NCBI RefSeq assembly: GCF_003369795.1
Contig: NZ_CP026730.1
Span: 7,617,001 to 7,681,000, forward strand
DNA from: Streptomyces sp. CB09001
GTDB taxonomy: Bacteria > Actinomycetota > Actinomycetes > Streptomycetales > Streptomycetaceae
Length of the DNA stretch: 64,000 nt
Direction of reading: 5' to 3'
Shown: positions 24,681-33,111 of the stretch, piece after piece
How positions within the stretch are numbered: position 1 is the first letter of the stretch
How the letters are laid out: every line of letters begins with the position of its first letter
Notes under the pieces: model-generated
The model's input: the letters and a program-made list of their open reading frames with translations, nothing else
What the model was told of the DNA's origin: nothing
The model's database searches: none
Made by a program: the position numbers and the translations under genes

Positions 24681-25376
24681 CTATGCCTCGGCGGGGGTCC
24701 CGTTGTCCCCTCCCGCCTGCACCAGGCCCGACTGGTACGCGATGACGACGAGCTGTGCCCGGTCGCGGGCGTTGAGTTTCGTCATCGCGCGGTGGATGTG
24801 CGTCCGTACCGTCAGCGGGCTGACCACCAGCAGCTCGGCGATCGCCGCGTTGGACTTGCCCTCGGCCGCCAGCGCCATCACCTCCCGTTCCCGTCCGGTG
24901 AGGTCGGCGAGCCGTTCCGGGGGCACCAGGTGGGTGCCGGGGGCCGGGGAGGTGAGGAAGCGGGTGATCAGGGTGCGGGTGGCGCCGGGGGAGAGTAGCG
25001 CCTCCCCGGAGGCCACCGTGCGGATGCCGGCCAGCAGCGCGTCCGCGGTGACGTCCTTGCCGAGGAAGCCGCTGGCTCCGGCCCGCAGCGCCTGGGCGAC
25101 GTAGTCCTCGGTCTCGAAGGTGGTCAGGATCAGCACCCGGGTGGTCGCCAGCTCCGGATCGGCGCAGATCGCCGCGGTGCCGGACAGGCCGTCCGTCCCG
25201 GGCATGCGGATGTCCATGAGCACCACGTCCGGGTGGTGGGTACGGGCCACCTCCAGTGCCTCCGCCCCGTCGGACGCCTCCCCGACGACCGCCATGTCCG
25301 GGCAGGAGTCGATCAGGATGCGGAACGTGGCCCGCAGCAGGGCCTGGTCGTCTGCGAGCAGCACCTTCACGGTCAT
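24681..25376 (-). CDS. NarL/LuxR-type response regulator
   Basis: The 231-residue protein has an intact receiver (acidic A-D-D-Q, phospho-acceptor Asp in V-V-L-M-D-I-R-M-P-G, Lys in F-L-G-K-D) and a C-terminal LuxR helix-turn-helix (L-T-G-R-E-R-E-V-M-A-L-A-A-E-G-K-S-N, then L-T-V-R-T-H-I-H-R). Its ATG overlaps the stop of the histidine kinase gene by ATGA, so they form a coupled two-component system. The upstream MMPL exporter is a candidate target. Confidence 0.9.
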   Translation of the reverse strand: MTVKVLLADDQALLRATFRILIDSCPDMAVVGEASDGAEALEVARTHHPDVVLMDIRMPGTDGLSGTAAICADPELATTRVLILTTFETEDYVAQALRAGASGFLGKDVTADALLAGIRTVASGEALLSPGATRTLITRFLTSPAPGTHLVPPERLADLTGREREVMALAAEGKSNAAIAELLVVSPLTVRTHIHRAMTKLNARDRAQLVVIAYQSGLVQAGGDNGTPAEA

Positions 25377-26626
25377 CGGGACTCTCCTTCGCCGGCGGCG
25401 GACGGCTGCAGCGGCAGCGCGGTGGTGACATCGAAGCCGCCCTCGGGGCGGGGGCCGGCACACAGGTCGCCGCCGATGGACTGGGCGCGCTCCCGCATGC
25501 CCCGCAGCCCGAAGCCGCCGGACGTCCCGTTGACGGCGGTGGCGGTGGCGGTGGCGGTGGCCGGGCCGTCATTGCTGACGGTGATGAGCAGTCGGGAGTC
25601 GGCGTAGGTGAAGCTGACGTGGGCGGCGCGTTCGGGGGCGTGCTTGGCGACGTTGGTGAGGGCTTCCTGCACGATCCGGTACGCGGTCAGGTCCACGCCC
25701 GGCGTCAGCGGGCGGCGCACGCCCTCCTGGTGGACGACGACTTCCAGGCCCGCCGAGCGGTAGGAGTCGATCAGCTCGGGCAGGCGGGCGAGCCCCGGCG
25801 CCGGTTCCAGGCCCTCGCCCTTGGGCCGGTCGTCCTGGCGCAGCAGGCCCAGGGTGGCCTTGAGCTCGCGTAGCGCCGAGGAGGTGGTGCCGGTGAGGTC
25901 GTCGAGGATCTTCCGGCTCTGCTCGGGGTTGCTGCGCGAGAGGTGGGCGGCGGTCCCGGCCTGGGCGTTGGCGAGGGCCAGGTGGTGGGCTACGACGTCG
26001 TGCAGCTCGCGGGCGATGCGCATGCGCTCCTCGGTGACCCGCAGCCGGGCCTCCTCCTCCCGGGTGCGTTCGGCGTGCTCGGCGCGGGACTTGACCGCTT
26101 CCAGATAGTCGCCGCGCAGCCGGGCCAGGCTGCCGCCGACGAGCGGCAGGGCCATCCAGAACACCGGGCCGATCACGGTCAGGACGGGGGAGAGGTCGCG
26201 CATGCCGTCGGAGAACAGGTTCACGGTCAGCAGGGCCACCGTGACGACGAGCGCGTACAGGCGGACGGTCCGGCGGTCGCACAGGACGGCCAGCCAGTAC
26301 ATCGCGGCGAGGAGCGGGGCCAGCAGCAGCGGGGTGAGCAGGTAGCCGCGCGCGATCGCGGCGATGGTGACCCCGGCGACCACGACCACGACCGTGCGGG
26401 TGTGGGTGCGGTACTTCAGCAGGACGAAGCAGGACAGGCCGAGCATGACCTCCAGCGACTTCCCCGTGTCCGGGCTGTTGAGGCCGGGGAGGCTGAGATG
26501 GGTGCCGAAGAAGGCGCAGCCGATGAGGGCCAGCACCATCATCACGTCCAGGAAGCGGGGGAAGCGCGGGAAGCGCGACGCGTACTGTTCCACGCGCTCG
26601 GTGTAGCGCTCCAGGCTGCTGTTCAT
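25373..26626 (-). CDS. HisKA_3-type sensor histidine kinase
   Basis: The 417-residue protein has about five or six membrane segments (residues 20-170) with little outside sequence, then a dimerisation domain with the phospho-acceptor His in A-R-E-L-H-D-V-V-A-H-H, and an ATPase domain with N-box E-A-L-T-N-V-A-K-H and G-box G-G-F-G-L-R-G-M-R-E-R. Between the ATPase boxes is a run of four Ala-Thr pairs encoded by a GGCGGT hexanucleotide repeat. It resembles DesK/LiaS-type envelope sensors. It starts 95 bp after the MMPL gene, beyond a terminator-like hairpin. Confidence 0.9.
   Translation of the reverse strand: MNSSLERYTERVEQYASRFPRFPRFLDVMMVLALIGCAFFGTHLSLPGLNSPDTGKSLEVMLGLSCFVLLKYRTHTRTVVVVVAGVTIAAIARGYLLTPLLLAPLLAAMYWLAVLCDRRTVRLYALVVTVALLTVNLFSDGMRDLSPVLTVIGPVFWMALPLVGGSLARLRGDYLEAVKSRAEHAERTREEEARLRVTEERMRIARELHDVVAHHLALANAQAGTAAHLSRSNPEQSRKILDDLTGTTSSALRELKATLGLLRQDDRPKGEGLEPAPGLARLPELIDSYRSAGLEVVVHQEGVRRPLTPGVDLTAYRIVQEALTNVAKHAPERAAHVSFTYADSRLLITVSNDGPATATATATAVNGTSGGFGLRGMRERAQSIGGDLCAGPRPEGGFDVTTALPLQPSAAGEGESR
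25534..25561. repeat. GGCGGT hexanucleotide repeat inside the kinase gene
   Basis: About four and a half uninterrupted GGCGGT units, translated as Ala-Thr repeats in the ATP-binding domain. Unit length is a multiple of three, so copy-number changes would not break the frame but would lengthen a surface loop. Confidence 0.7.
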
Positions 26627-26673
26627 GGTGGGCTCTCTCGGTGAGGGGCTGGCATCCATGGTGGACGATGCGA

Positions 26674-26708
26674 AGCCGCCCGGGTCGCTGGGGCGACCCC
26701 GGGCGGCT
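26674..26708 (-). terminator. Hairpin between MMPL and kinase genes
   Basis: AGCCGCCCGGGTCG pairs with its complement apart from one extra C; the loop is short. It lies 14 bp after the MMPL stop and 48 bp before the kinase start. It probably ends the exporter transcript, with the kinase/regulator pair having its own promoter or read-through. Confidence 0.6.
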
Positions 26709-26721
26709 CCTGCGCACCCGG

Positions 26722-28935
26722 TCAGGTGCGGGCGAGGTCCTTTTCGGCCGGTTCCGCCTCGGGCTCGGTCGGGCGGGTCAGGGCCTCGCCCTCCACGTCG
26801 ACCCGGGGCAGGATCCGGTCCAGCCACTTCGGCAGCCACCAGGCCCGCTCGCCGAGCAGGGCGAGGACGGCCGGGACGATCGCCATCCGGACCACGAAGG
26901 CGTCGAGCAGGACGGCCGAGGCGAGGCCGAAGCCGATCATCTTGATCATGGCGTCGCTGTCCCCGATGAACCCGGAGAACACCGCGATCATGATCAGCGC
27001 GGCGGCCACGACGACCCGGGCGCTGTGCTGGAACCCGGAGGTCACGGCCTGGGCGGGCCGCTCGCCGTGGACGTATGCCTCGCGCATCCGCGAGACCAGG
27101 AAGACCTCGTAGTCCATGGCGAGGCCGAAGACGATGCCGACCAGGAAGATCGGCATCAGGCTCATGATGGGGCCGGTGGTCTCCACACCCAGCAGGTCGG
27201 CGCCGTGGCCCTGCTGGAAGACCACGACCACCGCGCCGAGCGAGGCGAGCACCGAGAGCAGGAAGCCTGCGGCCGCCTTCAGCGGGACCAGGATCGAGCG
27301 GAAGACCACCAGCAGCAGGAGCACGGCGAGCCCGACCACCACGAGCAGGTACGGCACCAGCGCGGACTGCACCTTCTCGGAGACGTCGATATTCATCGCG
27401 GTAGTCCCGGTGACCTCGAAGGTCGCCCCGGCCTCGGACTCGATGCCGAGCCGGTCGCCGCGGATGGTGTTGACCAGGTCCTTGGTCTCCTGGGCGGTCG
27501 GCGCGGTGGTGGGGACGACGGAGAAGACGGCCGTGTCGCCGGATTCGTTGAACTGGGCCGGGGACACCGACACCACGCCCTCGGTGCCGCCGATCCGCTC
27601 GGAGACGGTCTCGGCCGCGGCCTTCGGGTCGTCGGCGGCCCTGGCGTCCACGACCACGGTCAACGGTCCGTTGAAGCCGGGCCCGAAGCCCTCGGCGAGC
27701 GCGTCGTAGGCCCGCCGCTGGGTGGTCTCCGTGGACTTGGCCTCGTCGCCGGGCATACCGAGCTGAAGGTCGGTCATCGGCAGCGCCAGGGCGCCGAGGC
27801 CCGCGACGGCCGCGAGCAGCACGGGCAGCGGGTGGCGCAGCACGAAGCTCGCCCAGCGGGTGCCGCCGTTGACCTTGCGCGCCTCGCGCGGCGTACCGCC
27901 CGCTCGGCGGGCCTTGCGGTCCTTGCGGGTCAGTATGGCGTTGGGCCAGAAGCCGAGGAGGGCCGGGACCAGGGTCAGCGCGATGAGGACGCCGACGACG
28001 ACCGCGCCCGCCGCGCCCAGGCCCATCTCCGTCAGCATCGGGATGCCGACGACGGAGAGACCGGCGAGCGCGATGACGACGGTGAGCCCGGCGAAGACGA
28101 CGGCGGAGCCCGCGGTGCCGGTGGCGAGGGCGACGGCCTCCTGGGCCGCCCGCCCCTTGGCGCGCTCCTCGCGGTAGCGGGAGACGATGAACAGGGCGTA
28201 GTCGATGCCGACGGCCAGGCCCAGCATGATCGCCACGGTGCTGGTGGTGTCGGCCAGGCCCAGCGGACCGGCCAGGGCCGTGATGGCGAACAGGCTGATG
28301 CCCACGCCGATGAGCGCGGTGAGCAGCGGGAGTCCGGCGGCGGCCAGTGAGCCGAAGGTGATCAGCAGGACGACGGCGGCGACGGAGATGCCGATCGCCT
28401 CGGCGGTGCCGCTGGGTCCGCCCATGTCCTCCATGGCGTCGCCGCCTGCCTCGACGGTGAGCCCGGAGTCACGGGCGTGCTCGAGCGACTCGTCCAGGTG
28501 GCTGCGGCTGGCGTCGGTGAGGCCGGCGGCGTCGACCTTGTAGGTCACGGTCGTGTACGCGGTGGAGCCGTCCTCGCTGACCGCGCCGGACTCGTACGGA
28601 TCGACGGTGCTCGCGACCTGTGTGCCGTCCCCGAGTTCGGCTATCGCGGCCTCGACGGCCGCCTTGTTCTCGGTGGCGGTGACCTTCTCGCCGTTCGGCG
28701 AGACGAAGACGACGCGGGCGGTGGCGCCGTCGGCGGCGGCGCCGGGGAACCGCTGCTCCATCAGGTCGAAGGCTTCCTGCGACTCGATCCCCGGCATGGA
28801 GAAGGGTTCCTCCTCCGCCTCCGGCGCGGTCATGCCGGCCAGTCCTACGGCGGCCAGCACGGCGGCCCAGACAAGGGCAACGGTCCAGCGTCGCCTGAAG
28901 GCCAAGCGGCCCATTCGGTAGAGAAAAGCAGCCAC
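26722..28935 (-). CDS. MMPL/RND-family exporter
   Basis: The 737-residue protein begins V-A-A-F-L-Y-R-M-G-R-L-A-F-R-R-R-W, the usual MMPL start, then one membrane segment, an outer domain (residues 40-190), a block of five segments, a second outer domain and a last block of five. G-V-D/G-I-D-Y-A-L-F-I-V-S-R-Y-R-E-E and A-M-D-Y-E-V-F-L-V-S-R-M-R-E are the two conserved family motifs. These pumps export lipids or drugs. GTG 28935 is preceded by GGAGACC. It lies upstream of a two-component system on the same strand. The 397 bp before it show no supported gene. Confidence 0.9.
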   Translation of the reverse strand: MAAFLYRMGRLAFRRRWTVALVWAAVLAAVGLAGMTAPEAEEEPFSMPGIESQEAFDLMEQRFPGAAADGATARVVFVSPNGEKVTATENKAAVEAAIAELGDGTQVASTVDPYESGAVSEDGSTAYTTVTYKVDAAGLTDASRSHLDESLEHARDSGLTVEAGGDAMEDMGGPSGTAEAIGISVAAVVLLITFGSLAAAGLPLLTALIGVGISLFAITALAGPLGLADTTSTVAIMLGLAVGIDYALFIVSRYREERAKGRAAQEAVALATGTAGSAVVFAGLTVVIALAGLSVVGIPMLTEMGLGAAGAVVVGVLIALTLVPALLGFWPNAILTRKDRKARRAGGTPREARKVNGGTRWASFVLRHPLPVLLAAVAGLGALALPMTDLQLGMPGDEAKSTETTQRRAYDALAEGFGPGFNGPLTVVVDARAADDPKAAAETVSERIGGTEGVVSVSPAQFNESGDTAVFSVVPTTAPTAQETKDLVNTIRGDRLGIESEAGATFEVTGTTAMNIDVSEKVQSALVPYLLVVVGLAVLLLLVVFRSILVPLKAAAGFLLSVLASLGAVVVVFQQGHGADLLGVETTGPIMSLMPIFLVGIVFGLAMDYEVFLVSRMREAYVHGERPAQAVTSGFQHSARVVVAAALIMIAVFSGFIGDSDAMIKMIGFGLASAVLLDAFVVRMAIVPAVLALLGERAWWLPKWLDRILPRVDVEGEALTRPTEPEAEPAEKDLART

Positions 28936-29332
28936 GGTGAGGTCTCCGCATCCGGGTCTCGAAGGTGCCTCCAGACTCCTGAAGAGGGGGGTGTCCTGTC
29001 GTCGTCCCGCTGCCGACACTGCGCGATACTGAATCCGCAGTACTACGCCCTCCGCGGGTCCCACCCGGGGACGAGAGCGGGTCGGCCTCAGGTCGCGGGG
29101 CGGGCCCGCGGGTCGCCCCAGTTGGAGGAGCCCTCCAGCCGCTGATGCGCCGCGCCTCCCGCACAGCAGCCACCAGACAGACCAGTGGTCACGCCTGGCC
29201 CAGGTGTTGGGCATCGAGGGGGAGACCGCGATGCGCCCCACGGACTCCGCGCGAGCCCTGCTCCGGCCGCTGAACAGCACCTCCGATGAAATCGGCTCGA
29301 CCACGACACACCAGGAGGGGAATCATGGGTGA

Positions 29333-29908
29333 GTGACATCGACCTCGGCGGCAGCGCTCGCCCTACAGGACCATGCCGCCCTCTGGAGCATGGGCGAGAT
29401 TCCTGCGACCGATGTCGTCACCGGCGCCTGCAACGCGCTCATCGCCGGCCTCGACAGCCCCGCCCTGCGAATGCTGGCCGCGTGCACACGCACGGAGGCG
29501 TATTACGACGTCCCCGATCTCCTTCCCCCAGCACTTGACGAACTGGGCCTCACCTTCTACCCAGCGGGCAGCGTTGGCGGACAGGAAGCCGCCGCACGAG
29601 TACTTGCGGCCCGGATGCCGGCCGGCGAACTGACGCCGCGCGAGCTGGCATTGCGAATCCACCAGCGCTTCGGGCACGAACTGCCCCTGGCCGAAGGACT
29701 CGCCAACCTGGACGACGAGTACGAGATCCTCGAATACGGCGACAGGACACCGGCACAGGTCGACGCCGACGTTGTGGCCGAAGCCCTTCGGCTCACTCAG
29801 CATCCTCGTGTCACATGGGAACGACACTGTGCTCGGGCCTCTGGCCGCCCGCCGGGCGGGCGCGATCCCGCGTGGTGTACGCCACCTGGAGTCCATCGCG
29901 CCCGATGA
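29333..29908 (+). CDS. Hypothetical protein, possibly frameshifted with the next ORF
   Basis: 191 codons from GTG 29333 after an AGGAGGGG site. About the first 155 residues look like real coding sequence (A-L-R-I-H-Q-R-F-G-H-E-L-P-L, L-D-D-E-Y-E-I-L-E-Y-G-D-R-T) and resemble Streptomyces hypothetical proteins. The last 35 residues turn Arg/Pro-rich where another frame takes over coding character. No domain, signal peptide or membrane segment recognised. Confidence 0.5.
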   Translation: MTSTSAAALALQDHAALWSMGEIPATDVVTGACNALIAGLDSPALRMLAACTRTEAYYDVPDLLPPALDELGLTFYPAGSVGGQEAAARVLAARMPAGELTPRELALRIHQRFGHELPLAEGLANLDDEYEILEYGDRTPAQVDADVVAEALRLTQHPRVTWERHCARASGRPPGGRDPAWCTPPGVHRAR

Positions 29909-30092
29909 GGCGCGCAACCTTCAGGCGACGCTGTGCGGCTACGACCGCCACGAAGCCGGACGGGCGCTGCTCGCCACCGTCGATCTCTACCGCCGGTGGT
30001 CCGATGCCGGTGGAGCGGTCGTTGAACGTCGCCACCACGCCGAGAAGCTCGCCATGCAGTACCTCCACGACGTCATCGATCAAGGCCGCTGA
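29808..30092 (+). CDS. Hypothetical helical protein or the C-terminal part of the preceding gene
   Basis: Good coding character begins around 29815 in this frame: G-P-L-A-A-R-R-A-G-A-I-P-R-G-V-R-H-L-E-S, then E-A-R-N-L-Q-A-T-L-C-G-Y-D-R-H-E-A-G-R-A-L. GTG 29808 has no clear ribosome binding site and overlaps the previous gene by about 100 bp. Either a short separate gene or the end of one gene broken by a frameshift near 29800. Family not recognised. Confidence 0.4.
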   Translation: MSHGNDTVLGPLAARRAGAIPRGVRHLESIAPDEARNLQATLCGYDRHEAGRALLATVDLYRRWSDAGGAVVERRHHAEKLAMQYLHDVIDQGR

Positions 30093-30286
30093 CTCAAGCG
30101 GACCACTTCGCCAGCTCCGTCCACCGCCGGTCGGACGACTGTCACGGCGACAATGACCGACACCGCGCAGTGACAGTGACCGACACCGCGCACGGCGACA
30201 CCGGACGGCTTCGGCCCGGGGCGAACCGACTCAAGCACCTTGCTCGTCCTCCTCATTGCCTCACTCGCAGCCAAGGGGACGTGCTC

Positions 30287-30949
30287 ATGCAGGAATTCAC
30301 CACGGAAGCCGATTACACCGACGTGTTCGGCACTGACGACGACTTCGAGGAGTCGCACTGCTTCACCTACGTGCAGACCGTCCCCCCGGAGGAACTCCTG
30401 GGGGAGCTGAAGGCTCTGCCGGTCACCGCCGGGACGGCGGTGACCGGGCTGAGCGCGCTGCGCGAGTGGACGATCGAGCTGTACCGCCTGAAGGACCACG
30501 TCTTCGAGGAGGTCCAGCCGGTGGGAGTCGTCCCGGTCGGTGACTGGACGCTCATGGTCGAGTACAACGGCTTCCTGGGCACCGAACCGGAGGTCATGCT
30601 TCCCGTGACAAGAGGGCGGACCGTGGTCTCCCACATGGCCAACGTCTCCCCCGTGGGGCCCTTCTGCTGGTACGCGGACGGGTCCGTACGAATGTCCTAC
30701 GACGAGGACCCCTACTGCCGTGAAGGCAGCCACCCTGACGATCTGCTCGACATCATGCGCAAGGTGGGATTCGGGCCGATGGAAGACCCGGACGCGGACG
30801 AGGACGAGGTGAAGAGCCTCACCCCGGCCAAGTTCGCCCTGGCGCACCACGTCACCGGAGTCCGGCTGACCCGCCGGCTCCTGGAGACGGCGGAGTTCAC
30901 CTGCGGGCTGGTGCCCAAAAGACCCGCCACCTCCTGGCTGCGGGCCTGA
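30287..30949 (+). CDS. DUF6461-like hypothetical protein
   Basis: The 220-residue soluble protein resembles the DUF6461 group: an early C-F-T-Y-V-Q-T-V near 25, V-G-D-W-T-L-M-V-E-Y-N-G-F-L-G, T-R-G-R-T-V-V-S-H-M-A-N-V and F-C-W-Y-A-D-G. Such proteins often occur near polymorphic toxin or phage-related loci, but their function is unknown. ATG 30287 has AAGGGGA upstream; a longer in-frame version (from 30170) adds a low-complexity leader and is less likely. Confidence 0.6.
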   Translation: MQEFTTEADYTDVFGTDDDFEESHCFTYVQTVPPEELLGELKALPVTAGTAVTGLSALREWTIELYRLKDHVFEEVQPVGVVPVGDWTLMVEYNGFLGTEPEVMLPVTRGRTVVSHMANVSPVGPFCWYADGSVRMSYDEDPYCREGSHPDDLLDIMRKVGFGPMEDPDADEDEVKSLTPAKFALAHHVTGVRLTRRLLETAEFTCGLVPKRPATSWLRA

Positions 30950-31054
30950 GGCCCAGGCAGAGCGGCGGCCCGTTCGGTCACGCGCACCCGCCACGGGCCG
31001 GCCGTGGAGCTCCGGCGATCGGGGCCCGTACGCGCGTGCCCGCGCGGCGCCCGG

Positions 31055-31983
31055 TCATGGGGCCAGTGCGGCCGCCCACCGCGTGAAGATCTCGGCGTAC
31101 CGCGCCGGGTCGGACTGGTGCATCATGTGTGACGCGTCCGGCACCGACTCGTAGTCGACCTTCACCCCTGCCGATTCCATCAACCGCCGGGCCTGCGCGG
31201 CCTGTTCGTTCGAGAGCGCCCCGAGCAGGTTCCCGGTCTCCGGGTCGGTGCCGCGCGAGTGGTGCGTGAGGAGCACCGGCGTGTTGACCCGGCCCAGCAT
31301 GCGCTCGTGCGGGCAGTTCAGCCCGACGGTCCCCTCGTAGAAGGCCCGGGCCCATTCCGGGTCGTACTCCTTCAGGTGCTGCGGGATCACGTCCGCCACG
31401 AAGGACCGCGCCATCGGCGACGCCGAGGCGCCGGCCGCGCGGCAGAACCCCTCCCAGTCACCCACGCTCCACTGGTCGCCGAGATACGTGCGGAACAGCT
31501 CGAACACCGGACCCGACCCTGCCGGACCGAGTGGCCGTGAGCGGGGACGAGTTCGGACGCGAAGAACGGCGGGTCCTCGCACAGGACGCCGCGGAGCTGA
31601 CCTGGCATGGAGTACGCCGACAGCCACGCCGCGAGGACGCCGCCGGAGGAATTGCCCGCGACGACGACGGGCTGCTTCACCACCAGCGCGATGAACCGGA
31701 CCAGATCGTTGCCGAAGTTGTCGAGGCTGTACCGCTTCGGGGTCCAACTGCTGCGCCCCTGGCCCCGCAGGTCGACGGCGTAGACGTGGAAGTGCTCCGC
31801 GAGGAGGCCCATCGCCGCCTCGTACGACCACCAGGATCCCGTCTGCTCGGGGATCAGCAGCACGGCGGGCCGGTCCGGGTCACCGGCCTCGGCGTAGTTC
31901 ATGGTGATCTCACCGAGATCGACCTGCTGTTCGGGGTAGGCGTGCGGGACGTGGACGTCGCGCAGCGCGGGGGTGGTCACCAT
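31055..31983 (-). pseudogene. Alpha/beta hydrolase interrupted by a frameshift
   Basis: From ATG 31983 the frame encodes a hydrolase N-terminal half (V-L-L-I-P-E-Q-T-G-S-W-W-S-Y-E, then nucleophile elbow V-A-G-N-S-S-G-G) to about 31515, then loses coding sense. The rest of the same fold continues in the next frame to 31055 (Y-L-G-D-Q-W-S-V-G-D-W-E-G, late D-A-S-H-M-M-H). A single-base change around 31505-31520, in a G-rich run, explains this. It could be a real mutation or a base-calling error. It is divergent from an IclR regulator, which probably controlled it. Confidence 0.8.
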
Positions 31984-32139
31984 TGTGGTCTCCTCGGTCT
32001 GTGCTGCCCGTCGTTATGGGCGGACGGCGCTTCCCGCGGCCCGGCGCCGCTGATCAGAGCCGGCGCCCGCCCTCACCGGGTGGGCACGTCAGAGAGCTAT
32101 TATTCGAACCGTGGCAGACGACACGCACCGACGATTCCG

Positions 32140-32907
32140 ATGAGTGGAACACCGGTACAAGTCCCGCGCTCGGGCAGGCCGTTGCGCGGCGAGCCGGTCC
32201 TGGAGCGGGCCTTCCGGGTCCTGGGCGCCTTCACCGAGGCCGGTGAGGGCCTGGCGCTCCACACACTCGCGGCCCGGGCGGGCCTTCCGAAGAGCACCAC
32301 GTCCCGGATCGCGGCCCAGCTGACGGACGTGGGAGCCCTCGAACGCCTCGACAACGGCGACTTCGTCGTCGGCCTGCAACTGCTCGAGATCGCCTCGCTG
32401 GCACCTCGCGGCCACGGACTGCGCGCCGCCGCGCTGCCGTTCATGCAGGACCTGCACCGGGTCACCGGCCAGCACATCCTCCTCGCCGTGCGGGACGGCG
32501 ACGAGGCCGTTCTGGTCGAGCGGCTGTCCGCCCGGAACGCGGCGGCGGTCAAGTACCGGGTCGGCGGACGCCTCCCCCTCATCGGGACCGGCATCGGCAT
32601 CGCCCTGCTGGCGCACGCCCCCGGGCGCATACGGAAGGAAGCGCTGGCCGGCGCGGACGACGCGGCCTGCGTCCGCCGGCTCCTGGCCACCGTACGCACG
32701 GACGGCGTCTGCTCCGTGACGGTGCCCAACCCACTGCGCTCCGGGCCCACCGCCATGTCGACCGTCGCCGCCCCGATCCTGAACCGCCGCGGCGACGCAC
32801 TGGGCGCGTTGTCATTGGTCGCACCCGATGACGGCGGGCCCCGTACCGCGGCCGTGACGGCACTGCGCAGGGCGAGTCTGGCTATCTCCCGGGCCACGAA
32901 GACGTGA
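32140..32907 (+). CDS. IclR-family regulator
   Basis: The 255-residue protein has an IclR winged helix (V-L-E-R-A-F-R-V-L-G-A-F, then L-A-A-R-A-G-L-P-K-S-T-T-S-R-I-A-A-Q-L) and the GAF-like effector domain (G-Q-H-I-L-L-A-V-R-D-G-D-E-A-V-L-V-E-R, then V-G-G-R-L-P-L-I-G-T-G-I-G). ATG 32140 lacks a clear ribosome binding site. It is divergent from the broken hydrolase gene across 156 bp with an AT-rich centre, and is its likely regulator. Confidence 0.85.
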   Translation: MSGTPVQVPRSGRPLRGEPVLERAFRVLGAFTEAGEGLALHTLAARAGLPKSTTSRIAAQLTDVGALERLDNGDFVVGLQLLEIASLAPRGHGLRAAALPFMQDLHRVTGQHILLAVRDGDEAVLVERLSARNAAAVKYRVGGRLPLIGTGIGIALLAHAPGRIRKEALAGADDAACVRRLLATVRTDGVCSVTVPNPLRSGPTAMSTVAAPILNRRGDALGALSLVAPDDGGPRTAAVTALRRASLAISRATKT

Positions 32908-32984
32908 ACCACGCCTGCGCCGGACAGCCGACCGGCGCCCGTCGGCGGGAACTCCCGCGGCCCGGTGCCTGCCACCGGGCAGGA

Positions 32985-33080
32985 CGTCCACGGCACCACT
33001 GCCGTGGACGGCCGGAACGGCACACCGCTCTCCGTCCACGGCACCACTGCCGTAAACGGCCGGAACGGCACACCGCCCTC
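32985..33080. repeat. Tandem 48-bp repeat (2 copies), each with a hairpin
   Basis: Units 32985-33032 and 33033-33080 differ at only a few bases. Each contains CGTCCACGGCA-N4-TGCCGTGGACG (perfect 11-bp stem in copy 1, two mismatches in copy 2). It lies between convergent genes (IclR ending 32907 and SDR ending 33112), so it likely acts as a doubled bidirectional terminator. Confidence 0.75.
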
Positions 33081-33111
33081 CGCCTGCTTCGGCCGTGCAG
33101 CCGCCGGCGCC

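Noticed and set aside
32985..33080. Tandem repeat considered as a CRISPR-like array
   Set aside because: Only two direct copies with no spacers and no cas genes; hairpins and the convergent position fit a terminator.
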